DNA from: Desulforhopalus sp. IMCC35007
Lineage (GTDB): Bacteria; Desulfobacterota; Desulfobulbia; Desulfobulbales; Desulfocapsaceae
Length of the DNA stretch: 64,000 bases
Assembly: GCF_005116575.1 (NCBI RefSeq)
Contig: NZ_SWCN01000020.1
Location: 1-64,000 of the forward strand
Direction: 5' to 3'
How positions within the stretch are numbered: position 1 is the stretch's first letter; each line of letters begins with the position of its first letter. Of this stretch, positions 44,440 through 54,127 are shown in pieces. The position numbers and the translations under genes are program-made. The notes under the pieces are model-generated. The model made no database searches. It was not told the DNA's origin and worked only from the letters and a program-made list of their open reading frames with translations.

Positions 44440-46539
44440 TTAGATATCAACCAGGATATTTATTGATTCCCGTACGTATGGATCCTTTTGGAGTTCTGCC
44501 TGCCAACTGAAAGAATGATCTTTATCCAGATCTTTTCCACCTGCGCCGGACAACAGATCACTACCATACTGCCCTGCCTGGGAGCTTCGCAACTGACCAC
44601 TGAGGCTCGTTTTTTCTTTACGTTCCACTTCCATTCGTTCTCGTACATCCGCCACATTCAGGGAGACTGCAGTCTGCATCCCCCGTTCCTTTGCAAGTTT
44701 TGCCTCTTTTGCAATCGCCTGAAAGTCTGGGTCCTGGCCAACCCTCTTTTCACTCATTGTTCGAACTATATCGATGTTATAGGGTACTCCAGAAAATGTC
44801 ACGTAATCGGCAGGTCCGATCTGATCCCAGGCAAGAGAGTAATCGAGATACTTTTCACCTGATTGCAGATGATGAAAGAGGCTCGGCAAGACAACATCTG
44901 GCGCAAAACCTCTGTTTTGGGTAGAACCGCCGCTGATACGGTAAAATTTCTGGGTGGTCAATTTGAGCACCCCGAGATCACCGAATTCTGCTAACGCTTC
45001 CGGGCGCAGATTATTGTTTAGATTAATGATGTTCTGCACTGTCCCCTTCCCGTAGGTAAAATCGTCCCCGACGATGATAGCCCGTTTGTAATCCTGCAGC
45101 GCCGCGGCTACAACCTCGGATGCCGAGGCGGAAAACTTGTTCACCAAAACAACAAGTGGACCACTGTATTCAATATTGTCATTATCATCACTCAAGACAT
45201 GGACCTGGCCACTACTGTCTTTTACCTGGACAACAGGCCCGGACTTGATGAACATTCCGGTAATATCAACAGCATCAATCAACGACCCCCCACCATCATT
45301 ACGCAGATCAAGAATCATCCCTTCGGGATTGCTCTTCGTTACCTCTCTGATCGCTGTACGGGTATCATCTGTTGCATTTCTTGCATCTTCGCCGTTATTG
45401 GTCTTTTCAAAGTCACGGTAAAAGCTTGGAATCATGATATATCCGATTTTCCCGCCATCCGGTGCATCCAGCAGCGAACTTTTTACAAAGGTTTCTTCTA
45501 TCTCAACCACATCTCTGGTTATCGGAATAACCTTTTTCGTGCCGTCGGGTTTTTTTACCGTTAAAAGGATCTTGGTTCCCTTGGGTCCACGGATCAGCTG
45601 CGCGGCATCATTTGGACGCATACCACTGATATCAACAGGATTCGCCCCATTTTCAGCGATCTGCAGGAGGATATCTTCGGCCTGCAGCATACCCTGTTTG
45701 GCTGCGGGCCCTCCCGGGACGAGACTCACCACTTTATTAAAGCCGTTTTCATCGCGAAGAATGGCCCCGACCCCTTCCAGGTTACCACGCATCTCAATAT
45801 CAAACTGTTCTCTGAGTTCAGGAGGGAAATAATCCGTATGTGGCCCATAGGCTCTGGCAATTGCATTAAAAAAACGATCATAATGATCCTGAAGTTTCTC
45901 CTGATGCAGTCGAACAAAGAAGTCTTTGAAGATCTGACCCTCTTTTGCTGTTGCCTTGTCCCATAATTCTGCATCTGAAGATTTCACTTTTTCTGTTTTC
46001 TGGTCCTCCTCCAGCTCAAGGCGTTTATAAATTACCTGCTCTTTCATTATCTTACGCCACCGATCTTTTAATTCTGGCAGATCCTTGGCATAATCCATTT
46101 TTTCAGGGTCGGTCTCGTAGACCTCATCAATCGTCACATTAAAACTGGTGGCCATTATCTCATCTACCAGCCTTTCAACCTGGGCAATACGCTCCTGCAT
46201 TATATTGTAGGCGGTTTCAGGCAAAACACTGGTACCATGCTGCAGATTAGCCCCAATATCAGGGGCAAAAGTACGTAGCACTTCTACGTCACTGCTGAGT
46301 AAAAACCTTTTCTGGTAGTCCAGTTGTTTCAGATAGAGATTAAAGACCGCTACAGAGAGGGTTTCATCCATCTTTTTATGGGTATAATGTGCTGCAGGCA
46401 GCGCATTTTCAAGCATATAGCCGATCAGTTGATTTCTCTTCTGATCCAGTTCCCAAAGATCCTCTGCACGAGCTAAACTACAGGTAAAGACAAGAAGTAT
46501 AAGTACGACGGCCAACAGGCGGTGTATAATGTTTTTCAT
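44440..46539 (-). CDS. prc: C-terminal processing (tail-specific) protease Prc/CtpA
   Basis: A 699-residue periplasmic serine protease. Residues 1-25 form a signal peptide (LLAVVLILLVFTCSLARAED). An N-terminal helical domain of about 200 residues is followed by a PDZ domain (VVSLVPGGPAAKQGMLQAED) and the S41 peptidase core. The catalytic Ser is in VNKFSASASEVVAAALQDY and the general-base Lys in DDFTYGKGTVQNIIN, 25 residues later. The C-terminal domain is Prc-like. It trims or degrades periplasmic proteins such as peptidoglycan hydrolases. I start at ATG 46539 because the signal peptide begins there; an in-frame ATG at 46701 would bury it behind 54 residues. Confidence 0.93.
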   Translation of the reverse strand: MKNIIHRLLAVVLILLVFTCSLARAEDLWELDQKRNQLIGYMLENALPAAHYTHKKMDETLSVAVFNLYLKQLDYQKRFLLSSDVEVLRTFAPDIGANLQHGTSVLPETAYNIMQERIAQVERLVDEIMATSFNVTIDEVYETDPEKMDYAKDLPELKDRWRKIMKEQVIYKRLELEEDQKTEKVKSSDAELWDKATAKEGQIFKDFFVRLHQEKLQDHYDRFFNAIARAYGPHTDYFPPELREQFDIEMRGNLEGVGAILRDENGFNKVVSLVPGGPAAKQGMLQAEDILLQIAENGANPVDISGMRPNDAAQLIRGPKGTKILLTVKKPDGTKKVIPITRDVVEIEETFVKSSLLDAPDGGKIGYIMIPSFYRDFEKTNNGEDARNATDDTRTAIREVTKSNPEGMILDLRNDGGGSLIDAVDITGMFIKSGPVVQVKDSSGQVHVLSDDNDNIEYSGPLVVLVNKFSASASEVVAAALQDYKRAIIVGDDFTYGKGTVQNIINLNNNLRPEALAEFGDLGVLKLTTQKFYRISGGSTQNRGFAPDVVLPSLFHHLQSGEKYLDYSLAWDQIGPADYVTFSGVPYNIDIVRTMSEKRVGQDPDFQAIAKEAKLAKERGMQTAVSLNVADVRERMEVERKEKTSLSGQLRSSQAGQYGSDLLSGAGGKDLDKDHSFSWQAELQKDPYVRESINILVDI

Positions 46540-46991
46540 GTATCTATCCCCGTAAAAAAGGTACCGAGACTGACATCGGATGAGCTGATATTTCGTAAAA
46601 TTATCCTGGTTCATTGTATTCTTTACCCTTGAGATAAGCAGCGGAGGTCGGATTGTCCGGGCTACAATCCTATTCAACGTTCTCTGTTTGCAACTTTCCA
46701 TAATTTCTTCGTAATTATGAATAGTTAAACTCAGTCCGCAGCATTTGGATATTGTTAATTGTCAAAATTTATTTTTACCCAGTGCTCTATAAATAATCCT
46801 AAAATGTGCACCAAATATGATGTGACTTTTCAAAGAACAGATGGGAAAGGGAGTGAGCAGCAGTGGTCTCAACAAAAATAAGGAATTGCAGCTTTAAAAA
46901 GCTGGTGGGATGAACAAAATATGAAGGTGCAGGCGAGAAATTCTACAAAAAGCAGTCTCTATCTGTTATCAATTTTTCGGGTTAAGGTATA
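46540..46991. other. Intergenic region between prc and mscS
   Basis: About 450 bp between divergent genes, AT-rich. No credible gene. It must contain the prc promoter on the minus strand, for which no clear boxes were seen; a candidate mscS promoter follows at 46992. Confidence 0.4.
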
Positions 46992-47020
46992 TTGACAGTA
47001 TTTTTTCCATCTTCATAAAA
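46992..47020 (+). promoter_or_regulatory. Candidate sigma-70 promoter for mscS-like gene
   Basis: A perfect -35 box TTGACA (46992-46997) is followed after 17 bp by ATAAAA (47015-47020), or after 16 bp by CATAAA, a moderate -10. The ATG at 47071 is 50 bp downstream. Confidence 0.5.
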
Positions 47021-47070
47021 ATATAAATAATAAAATCTTAATATTACATATACAGTAAGGATATCAACCG

Positions 47071-48333
47071 ATGAAAAGTAATTGGCTCACTTCTTTTTTC
47101 GAAAAGCTCGATTTGTCAGCCACAACAGTCGAGCTGCTGGCGTACGTGCTTACTGTTTTGGCTGTTGGCCTCACAGCAATTCTGGCAACCCTGATTGTAC
47201 GCAGAACCTTGTTACAGTTCCTTACCAACTGGATCCAGTCAAATAATTACAAATGGGATGATCCGCTGGCCGGAAATAAACTCCTCACTAAAATAAGTTG
47301 GTTTGTACCGGTAACTATCGTTTCTCTGGCAATTGATATGTTTCTTGATCCGGAGACTGCAAGCTATCTTCCTGCAAAAAGACTGATAAGCGCCTGCTTT
47401 GTCGTCGTCTCCGTTCTCAGTCTGACCGCTTTGCTCTCTTCGGCTAACGATATCCATCGAATTGTGAGAAAGAATAAAGGTTCCAGTCTTCGCGGCTACA
47501 CCGATGCGGGCAAGATACTCACCTATATCCTCGGCGCTATTTTTCTTATCTCTATTTTTACAGGAAAATCTCCATGGGGTATTCTTTCGATCCTCGGCGG
47601 GCTCACCGCCGTAACGATGTTGGTTTTCAAGGATTCGATTCTCGGTTTTGTTGCTTCAGTGCAGATTAATTCAACAGACATGGTCCAGCTCGGTGACTGG
47701 GTAGAGATTCCACAATATGGTGCAGATGGGGATGTTGTTGATATGTCCATCCATACTATTCGGGTTCAGAACTGGGATAAAACCATCTCGACTATCCCCA
47801 CCTATGCCCTTGTCTCCAACTCATTTAAAAATTGGCGCGGGATGTCCGAATCCGGTGGCCGACGAATAAAACGTGCCTTGAATATTGATATTCATTCGAT
47901 CCGGTTTTGTGACGAACAGTTGCTGGACAAATTTTCCAGGATGCCACTGATAGAAGATTACATAAAAAACAAGCAGCAAGAGATTATTGAATATAACCAG
48001 AAGAATAACTGCGATCAGAACTCCGGCATCAGCGGCCGCCATCAGACCAACGTCGGAGTGTTTCGAGCCTATATTATCGCCTACCTGAGAAATAATCCCA
48101 ATCTCCATCAAGACATGACTTTTCTGGTCAGGCAGCTTGCCCCGACCGAGAACGGTCTGCCCATAGAAATCTATGTGTTTTCAAAAGATCAGGCATGGGC
48201 TAACTACGAAGCTATACAGGCGGATATCTTTGATCACCTGCTGGCTGCTGTCCCCGAATTTGACTTACGGATTTTCCAAAATCCTACTGGTTACGATTTC
48301 CGCTGTCTCAGCCAGACGCGGCCATCAGACTGA
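47071..48333 (+). CDS. Mechanosensitive ion channel, MscS family (YbdG-like)
   Basis: A 420-residue inner membrane channel. Four to five membrane helices cover residues about 20-190, ending with the pore-lining helix region GGLTAVTMLVFKDSILGFVA. The beta domain begins VQLGDWVEIPQYGADGDVVD and continues HTIRVQNWDKTISTIPTYAL, followed by a long C-terminal domain (SGGRRIKRALNIDIHSIRF). The length and the insert after WRGMSESGG match the YbdG/MscM branch. It opens under membrane tension to release solutes on hypo-osmotic shock, complementing the osmoprotectant uptake system 1.3 kb away. AAGGATAT precedes the ATG. Confidence 0.92.
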   Translation: MKSNWLTSFFEKLDLSATTVELLAYVLTVLAVGLTAILATLIVRRTLLQFLTNWIQSNNYKWDDPLAGNKLLTKISWFVPVTIVSLAIDMFLDPETASYLPAKRLISACFVVVSVLSLTALLSSANDIHRIVRKNKGSSLRGYTDAGKILTYILGAIFLISIFTGKSPWGILSILGGLTAVTMLVFKDSILGFVASVQINSTDMVQLGDWVEIPQYGADGDVVDMSIHTIRVQNWDKTISTIPTYALVSNSFKNWRGMSESGGRRIKRALNIDIHSIRFCDEQLLDKFSRMPLIEDYIKNKQQEIIEYNQKNNCDQNSGISGRHQTNVGVFRAYIIAYLRNNPNLHQDMTFLVRQLAPTENGLPIEIYVFSKDQAWANYEAIQADIFDHLLAAVPEFDLRIFQNPTGYDFRCLSQTRPSD

Positions 48334-48415
48334 TGGCCAGATTTTGCCGTTTCTCCACCATTTTTTCAGGCGGGCCTTGGAGGCATTTGCGGTAAACTGG
48401 GGATAGAGGCCCCTG

Positions 48416-49552
48416 TTATGGCTCTGGTGGAATCAACACAAAATTACCAACATGCTTTTTCAGGAGAAATTCGCGTTGTGCATCCGCTATGCGTTCGAGT
48501 GGAAATGCCTTAGCAACAAGAGGCCAAAACTCGTCACGCTCAATGTAAGAAATAAGGTTTGGGAAAACCGGTTCATCCCATGCCGTGCAGCCGATCAACT
48601 TCAGATCCTTCAGATAAAAGGTGCGCATGTCAAGCGTCACAAGTGGTCCTCCAATCGCCCCGGATGACACATAACGTCCTCCCCGTTTTAACGCCAGCAA
48701 CATAGGGCCGAAACCTGGCCCTGCGACGTTATCGATAACGACATCAACAGAATTTTCACCAAGGCTTGCAACGACATCATCATGACGGTCGATAACACGG
48801 TCCGCCCCAAGGGAAAGGACCTGATCCATCTTCGCCTTCGCCGCAATCGCGGTAACAGTGGCGCCCCGCCGTTTTGCCAGCTGTACAACCGCTGAACCGA
48901 CACCACCAGATGCCCCTGCGACCAAGACATGTTCTCCCTGGCGCACCCCGCCACGATGAACCATATTTTCAGAGGTACCATACGCACAGGGAATAACTCC
49001 AAGCTCGGCATCACTCCAGTCACAGTCGACCGCGAACACCTCTCCAGCCGGAACCTTGACAAACTGGGCAAAGGCTCCGTCAAAATCAGATCCCATCCAG
49101 ATATTTTCCATCGAACCAAACCCCGATGCCCGCATGCAGGCCCGCACGAGTACACGTGAGCCAATGCTACCTGTATCACCACCCTTGGCAACGGCCACAA
49201 TTCGACCACAACAATCTGTTCCCTGGATGAACGGGAAAGGTGTTGTCTCGTTCCACCCTCCGTCATTTTTTTCTATTAACGGCTGTTCTTCTGCCGTTGC
49301 AGCTTCTGCGGTTGCTTTCGTCACCGAGGAAGAGTACCAGCCAATGCGCGTATTTATTTCCGTGTTGTTTACTCCTGCAGCAAGTACCTGCAATAAAACC
49401 TCACCCGGCTCTAAGGTCGGAAGTCTTACCACACGACACTGAAGTTTGGAGTATCCTCCATTGCCTGCGGTGACAACAGCCTTCATTACTTCCCCACCAA
49501 CTTCTGGATCAAATCGATCCTGCTGAGGGGTTGTATCCCAGGTATTTTCCAT
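48416..49552 (-). CDS. Zinc-type alcohol dehydrogenase/quinone oxidoreductase-like (MDR)
   Basis: A 378-residue medium-chain dehydrogenase/reductase. The GroES-like part has LPTLEPGEVLLQVLAAGVNN and the conserved QGTDCCGRIVAV. The nucleotide-binding part has VAGASGGVGSAVVQLAKRRG (GxGxxG) followed by GADRVIDRHDD. It should reduce or oxidise a carbonyl, alcohol or quinone with NAD(P)H; the substrate is not clear. A stretch of about 35 residues rich in Ala and Glu (TKATAEAATAEEQPLIEKND) interrupts the GroES domain, as in a subset of the family. Start ATG 49552 has AAGGGTGAT upstream; the in-frame ATG at 49621 lies within the opu terminator and is unlikely. Confidence 0.85.
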   Translation of the reverse strand: MENTWDTTPQQDRFDPEVGGEVMKAVVTAGNGGYSKLQCRVVRLPTLEPGEVLLQVLAAGVNNTEINTRIGWYSSSVTKATAEAATAEEQPLIEKNDGGWNETTPFPFIQGTDCCGRIVAVAKGGDTGSIGSRVLVRACMRASGFGSMENIWMGSDFDGAFAQFVKVPAGEVFAVDCDWSDAELGVIPCAYGTSENMVHRGGVRQGEHVLVAGASGGVGSAVVQLAKRRGATVTAIAAKAKMDQVLSLGADRVIDRHDDVVASLGENSVDVVIDNVAGPGFGPMLLALKRGGRYVSSGAIGGPLVTLDMRTFYLKDLKLIGCTAWDEPVFPNLISYIERDEFWPLVAKAFPLERIADAQREFLLKKHVGNFVLIPPEP

Positions 49553-49606
49553 ACTGATCACCCTTTCATCACTGATTCCCGCACAAAAAAAGTAAAAATT
49601 CTCAAC

Positions 49607-49629
49607 AAAAAAAGGGAGCAAAAGCTCCC
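49607..49629 (-). terminator. Factor-independent terminator of the opu operon
   Basis: On the minus strand GGGAGC-TTTT-GCTCCC is followed directly by seven Ts (plus-strand A run 49607-49613). It lies 26 bp after the binding-protein stop codon. A classic terminator. Confidence 0.9.
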
Positions 49630-49655
49630 CTTATAGACGGAACCACTTACCAATG

Positions 49656-50567
49656 CTATTGAATCAGATCTTTACTCTTCAGCCAGTCCATGGCCACATC
49701 GTGAACGGGCTTGTGATCTACGTCTACGGCCATATTGAGCTGCTGCATCTCTTCAGTTGTCAGGTTATCGGCAAGGGGTTTTAATATGGTCACAATCTCC
49801 GGATACATATCAAGGACTTCCTTTCTGACAACCGGTACAGGATTGTATACGGGGAAGAAGGATTTGTCGTCATCCAGGTTCACAAAACCAAAAGCCGCGA
49901 TTCTACCATCGGTTGCAAAACCCATTGCAGAATTGACCAGTCCTTCCTTCAGTGCCTGGTAGGTGAGTCCAACAGACATTTTTTTGACCTGCTTGGGAGG
50001 AAGCTTGAAATTGTACATCTCCATTATGCCCTTAAACCCATCAGGCCTCTCCCAGAACTCCGAATCAAGAGCAAAGATCAGTTTGTCAGGATTGTCAGTG
50101 ACGTAAACCCCTAGATCAGAAATACTTTTGATTCCGAGTTCTTCTGCTTCCGCCTTGTTCATCATCAGGGTATAGGTGTTATTGAACTTGACAGGATCGA
50201 GCCAGACAAGCCCCTTTTCGGCGTCGGCTTTTTTGACCCACTCATAAACCTTTTCAGGAACGGTCATTGTTGCTGTATCTTTCTGCTCGTAATACAGGGT
50301 GTATGCGGTGCCCGTATATTCATAATAAAGATCGAACTGAGCATTCTCCAGCGATTTTCTGGCGATAACCGAACCAACCCCTGTCTTGAGTGTGACATTA
50401 AATCCTGCCTGCCCAAGAAGAATACTGGCCAGCTCAGGAAGGAGAAGCTGTTCGGTATAGTTTTTACCACCTACGATGAGGTTTTTTTCACTCGCAAAAA
50501 CGCTGCCGGGTAGAAATACGGCCAAAATAAGTGACGATAGAAGAACACATTTACATAGCTTTTTCAT
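49656..50567 (-). CDS. opuCC: Osmoprotectant ABC transporter, substrate-binding protein
   Basis: A 303-residue OpuAC/OpuCC-type protein. A signal peptide (SSLILAVFLPGSVFASE) is followed by KNLIVGGKNYTEQLLLPELA, the usual start of quaternary-amine binding proteins, and VIARKSLENAQFDLYYEYTG, VYEWVKKADAEKGLVWLDPV. There is no lipobox Cys at the cleavage site, so it is probably free in the periplasm. It should bind glycine betaine, choline, carnitine or a related compatible solute. Last gene of a four-gene minus-strand set; AGGAGGTATGAC precedes the ATG. A hairpin directly upstream of this ribosome site may raise its output. Confidence 0.9.
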   Translation of the reverse strand: MKKLCKCVLLSSLILAVFLPGSVFASEKNLIVGGKNYTEQLLLPELASILLGQAGFNVTLKTGVGSVIARKSLENAQFDLYYEYTGTAYTLYYEQKDTATMTVPEKVYEWVKKADAEKGLVWLDPVKFNNTYTLMMNKAEAEELGIKSISDLGVYVTDNPDKLIFALDSEFWERPDGFKGIMEMYNFKLPPKQVKKMSVGLTYQALKEGLVNSAMGFATDGRIAAFGFVNLDDDKSFFPVYNPVPVVRKEVLDMYPEIVTILKPLADNLTTEEMQQLNMAVDVDHKPVHDVAMDWLKSKDLIQ

Positions 50568-50584
50568 GTCATACCTCCTTTTAG

Positions 50585-50608
50585 GCTCCCTGGTCTGTAC
50601 CAGAGAGC
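50585..50608 (-). repeat. Intercistronic hairpin before the opu binding-protein gene
   Basis: The transcript reads GCTCTCTGGT-ACAG-ACCAGGGAGC, a 10-bp stem with one G-U pair and a 4-nt loop, ending a few bases before the AGGAGG ribosome site. Likely a stabiliser or translation modulator, since no T run follows. Confidence 0.55.
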
Positions 50609-50715
50609 GCTAAGGTTTACGGGTGTAAACAAAACACTTTACATGAATTATTCAATTCCCTGTTAATATTCATTTTTCCTCGATCCATCATCAAAAAAAA
50701 CAGAATCCTTACAGC

Positions 50716-51450
50716 TTATCTGTTTGAAAGACGCAGCCCCTTTGAGATCAAGACCAGTCCCAGTAACTCGGACAGAAAATCGCCAAAAAGTGCAAGGAGT
50801 GTCACTGGAATAGCACCAGCCAGCAGTTTGTCTGTCTGCATAAGGCTTATTCCTGTAAAGATGAGGTCTCCCAAACCTCCAGCCCCAATGACATAGGCAA
50901 GCGCAGCTGTACCGATATTAATGATCAGGGCAACCCGGAATCCCGTGAGGATAACCTCCATGGCATTTGGTATCTCCACTTCCAGGAGAATCTTCATCGG
51001 AGTCATTCCCATACCTTTTCCGGCGTCTATGAGTTCAGGCGGGACCGCTGTGATACCTGCCAGAGTATTTCTTGCAATGGGAAGTATGGAGTAGATAGTC
51101 AGCGCAAAGACTGCAGGCTTAAAACCGATCCCCAGAAAACTCATGGCCAGTGCCAAAACAGCAAGAGAAGGGATAGTTTGCCCCAGTCCAATGATATACA
51201 TGCAGATCCCGGCGTACTTGCGAAACCGAGCCCTGGTAAGCACAATACCTGCGGTTATTCCAATGATCGTGGCAATCAACATACTCAGACCCACTATGTA
51301 CACATGCTGGATGAGTAATTCTAAGATAACGGGATACTCGTATGGATCAGAGAGCAATTCGATAAGACCCGTTCGTTCAAACGTTACACCAGCAATCAGT
51401 ATGATAACCGCAATGACAAGTCTGTATAATTTTGTAAGTAGTCTCTTCAT
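50716..51450 (-). CDS. opuCD: Osmoprotectant ABC transporter, permease
   Basis: A 244-residue permease with five or six membrane helices. Landmarks are LLIQHVYIVGLSMLIATIIG near the start, GLGQTIPSLAVLALAMSFLG and the coupling loop DAGKGMGMTPMKILLEVEIP. The ATG at 51450 overlaps the preceding permease gene by four bases and follows its ribosome site; the longer upstream frame is an artefact of that overlap. Pairs with the other permease as a heterodimer. The gap to the binding-protein gene is 148 bp. Confidence 0.9.
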   Translation of the reverse strand: MKRLLTKLYRLVIAVIILIAGVTFERTGLIELLSDPYEYPVILELLIQHVYIVGLSMLIATIIGITAGIVLTRARFRKYAGICMYIIGLGQTIPSLAVLALAMSFLGIGFKPAVFALTIYSILPIARNTLAGITAVPPELIDAGKGMGMTPMKILLEVEIPNAMEVILTGFRVALIINIGTAALAYVIGAGGLGDLIFTGISLMQTDKLLAGAIPVTLLALFGDFLSELLGLVLISKGLRLSNR

Positions 51451-52115
51451 CGCGAAAGCTTCCTTTGCACCTTGATGCCTTCTGGGGTTGCAACCCTTTC
51501 CAGCAGGGCCATCCCGCCGTCTACGACTATCGCCAGAAGAGAAACAAGTATAGCACCGCTCATTATCATCTCGGGATATACGCGGGCTATCCCCTGCTGG
51601 ATATACACTCCCAGGCCTCCTGCTCCGATGTAGGTGGCAATAGCTGCAACGCCAATATTCATAACAGCGGCCGTTCTCAATCCCGCAATAATAAGCGGGA
51701 TGGCCAGCGGAATTTCCAGTTCTCTCAAAAGTTTCCACTTACTCATGCCCATGCCCCTTGCTGCATCGACCAGAGCGGGAGGGACATTCTTTATGGCAGT
51801 GTAGGTGTTTCTGATGATGGGAAGCTGACTGTAGAGAACCAGGGCTATAATAGCGGGTACTTTTCCAAGACCCATATCAACCATCGAAAGAATGGGGAGC
51901 ATCAAACCAAAAAGGGCGAGTGAGGGAATGGTCATAAGGATGTTGGCACCATTGAGGACCCGGGAAGCGAACTGTTCGTGCTTTGTGATGACGATACCTA
52001 AAACCACCCCGATTGGTGTTGCTATCAGGAGTGCTATTCCCACAATCCAGATATGCTCCCAGGAGAGGTACAGAACCTCGTTGAGATTATCCATTATGAA
52101 CTGCAGGGTACTCAT
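51447..52115 (-). CDS. opuCB: Osmoprotectant ABC transporter, permease
   Basis: A 222-residue inner membrane permease related to the following gene. It contains LSWEHIWIVGIALLIATPIG, ILMTIPSLALFGLMLPILSM and the EAA loop DAARGMGMSKWKLLRELEIP, then GVAAIATYIGAGGLGVYIQQ. ATG overlaps the ATPase stop by four bases. Together with the second permease it forms the channel of the OpuC-type importer. Confidence 0.9.
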   Translation of the reverse strand: MSTLQFIMDNLNEVLYLSWEHIWIVGIALLIATPIGVVLGIVITKHEQFASRVLNGANILMTIPSLALFGLMLPILSMVDMGLGKVPAIIALVLYSQLPIIRNTYTAIKNVPPALVDAARGMGMSKWKLLRELEIPLAIPLIIAGLRTAAVMNIGVAAIATYIGAGGLGVYIQQGIARVYPEMIMSGAILVSLLAIVVDGGMALLERVATPEGIKVQRKLSR

Positions 52116-53269
52116 GACGCTACCTCGGTTTCAACAGGTTCAACATTTTCTGTTTCGTCTGCGTAACTGGCTTTTACTGCTTTTTGTATGTCGTTGTAGG
52201 TTACCGTCCCTGCAAAATTTTTGTCGTCGTCCACAACGCAAAACGTTGGGGTACTGTACATAAGCATAGAGGAGAGGACATCCCGGAGTGGTGTTTTTTC
52301 CCTTAAGAAAACGGGATATGGTTCCACCGCATCCCGAACCGGACCGTCTTCATACTTGAGAGACTTCTGGGTAACAAAGCCAATCGGTTTGTTGTGTTCA
52401 AGCACGATGCCGTAGCGAGAATCCTTTGTGTTCAGAAAATGTAAGGCCTCCGCAGAACGGTCGCCGCCCTGGATGATGTTTTTGGGTGTTCGGTTGATAA
52501 TATCACTGACCCTCATCAGTCCAAGGACTTTCAGGGCCCTGTCAGCACCTACGAAATCAGAGACAAATTTGTTTTTGGGTTGCGTCAGAATGACCTCGGG
52601 AGTGTCGTACTGCACCAGACGTCCCTTTTCAAAGATGGCAATACGATCTCCCATCTTTATCGCTTCATGTATATCGTGAGAGACAAAAGCCACCGTCTTT
52701 TTCAGCTTTGTCTGCAGCTTCAGGAATTCATCCTGAATTTCTTCTCTGTTTATGGGATCTATCGCACCAAATGGCTCATCCATCAGCAGAATATTAGGGT
52801 CTGCGGCGAGTCCTCGAGCAACGCCTACCCGCTGTTGCTGGCCACCGGAAAGTTCTGCCGGATAACGGTCCCGATACAGCTCAGGATCCAGATTGGTCAT
52901 TTCAAGCAGTTCATCAACCCGCTTGCTGATACGTTCCTCATCCCAGTGGAGAAGTTTTGGTACAACGGCAATATTTTCTGCTATGGTTTTATTTGGAAAG
53001 AGGCCGATAGCCTGAATAACATATCCCAGGCGCTGCCTGAGCTGGACAACATCAATATCCATGATATTCTGATCTTCTATGGTGATCACCCCTCGAGTGA
53101 GTGTCTCCAGCCTGTTGGTAAGACGAAGGGTCGTCGTTTTGCCGCAACCCGAGGGACCGAGAAACACCACAACCTCACCTTTGGGAATAGTGAAGCTTAC
53201 ATTGTCCAGGGCGGTAACGGTATTCAGTCCCTTACCGTATACCTTCGTTACAGATTCGTACGTTATCAT
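52112..53269 (-). CDS. opuCA: Osmoprotectant ABC transporter, ATPase with CBS pair
   Basis: A 385-residue ATPase. Walker A GPSGCGKTTTLRLTNRLE, signature LSGGQQQRVGVARGL, Walker B NILLMDEPFGAIDP and switch His in AFVSHDIHEAIKMG. Residues about 255-370 form a CBS pair (VSDIINRTPKNIIQGGDRSA; PVFLREKTPLRDVLSSMLMY), which in OpuA-type importers senses ionic strength or cyclic di-AMP and gates transport. Start ATG 53269 has AGAGGA five bases upstream; an in-frame TTG at 53317 is a weaker alternative. First gene of the operon. Confidence 0.92.
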   Translation of the reverse strand: MITYESVTKVYGKGLNTVTALDNVSFTIPKGEVVVFLGPSGCGKTTTLRLTNRLETLTRGVITIEDQNIMDIDVVQLRQRLGYVIQAIGLFPNKTIAENIAVVPKLLHWDEERISKRVDELLEMTNLDPELYRDRYPAELSGGQQQRVGVARGLAADPNILLMDEPFGAIDPINREEIQDEFLKLQTKLKKTVAFVSHDIHEAIKMGDRIAIFEKGRLVQYDTPEVILTQPKNKFVSDFVGADRALKVLGLMRVSDIINRTPKNIIQGGDRSAEALHFLNTKDSRYGIVLEHNKPIGFVTQKSLKYEDGPVRDAVEPYPVFLREKTPLRDVLSSMLMYSTPTFCVVDDDKNFAGTVTYNDIQKAVKASYADETENVEPVETEVAS

Positions 53270-54127
53270 TACATCCTCTACGTTCTCTGAGCTGCTTATC
53301 TTTAGTTCAGGGGCCAAGGATAGCTCTTATCTCGCCCCTGCAGGTGCACAATTAATCAGCCACGGGACCTTCCCGGTATTACCGGGCGATCGAGCAGCTG
53401 ACTTGTGCATTTCACCTTTGATATACTTGCAGGTAGCCACAAATAAAGGCTATGACATTGTATTTTTACCTACTTTTGTCCCTGACGGACATGTCAGCAG
53501 GTATATATTTAACACTCGAGCGACCAAACATAACACCTGCGAGAAACTCTCGATGGAGGTTTGGTAAATCTTACTTTTTAAAAGTATTACGCTCAGTTGG
53601 GCTGGTTTCTATCTCTGTCTGCAAGGATTAAAATCTCATTCAGATAGAGAAAAAGCCATCTTCTAGGATTTCTTTGAATGATATAGATACATCACATGAC
53701 TCAAGGTGCTAAGTTTACTTAATTAATTATTTTTTTTAAAATTTTCAAATAAGTACACGACACACATTTGCAGCTCCTCCTGTCAAGAGAGCAACAAATG
53801 ACAATTCCAAGAGAATTTGAAAGTAAATAAAACTAACACCTTTGAGATTTATACGCAAGATATCGTTTAAAATGACATTCTTGCAGCCGCTGTAAAGGAG
53901 CTTCTTTACACTGGTCATTGTAAAAAACTTCCACGCTTGAAAATGGACAACGACAGGCGCATATTAAAGTGCGGATGAATGCTATCTTCCTACCAGGTAA
54001 GAGCCAGCAAATCGTACAACGGAGACTTTGTGATTATCATGCTCAGGAACATGATAATTCGAACAGTGGGCTATGAGCTGATGACGTGCTTTCCGCTCTA
54101 CGGATATGGACGTTGAAAGATGAAACT
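53270..54127. other. Long intergenic region upstream of opu
   Basis: About 860 bp without a convincing gene on either strand. It holds the perfect inverted repeat CCCGGT-ATT-ACCGGG at 53372-53386, about 105 bp upstream of opuCA and thus a possible operator, and an AT-rich tract around 53700-53760 with a run of Ts and As. Open frames at 53318-53567 are continuations of shadows of opuCA. A TGGTAG-N5-TAGCA sequence on the minus strand near 53969-53984 is a poor sigma-54 match. Confidence 0.45.

Noticed and set aside
53969-53984. Sigma-54 box TGGTAG-N5-TAGCA on the minus strand
   Set aside because: Poor match in both boxes, no activator dyads, and 700 bp from the nearest minus-strand gene start (opuCA).
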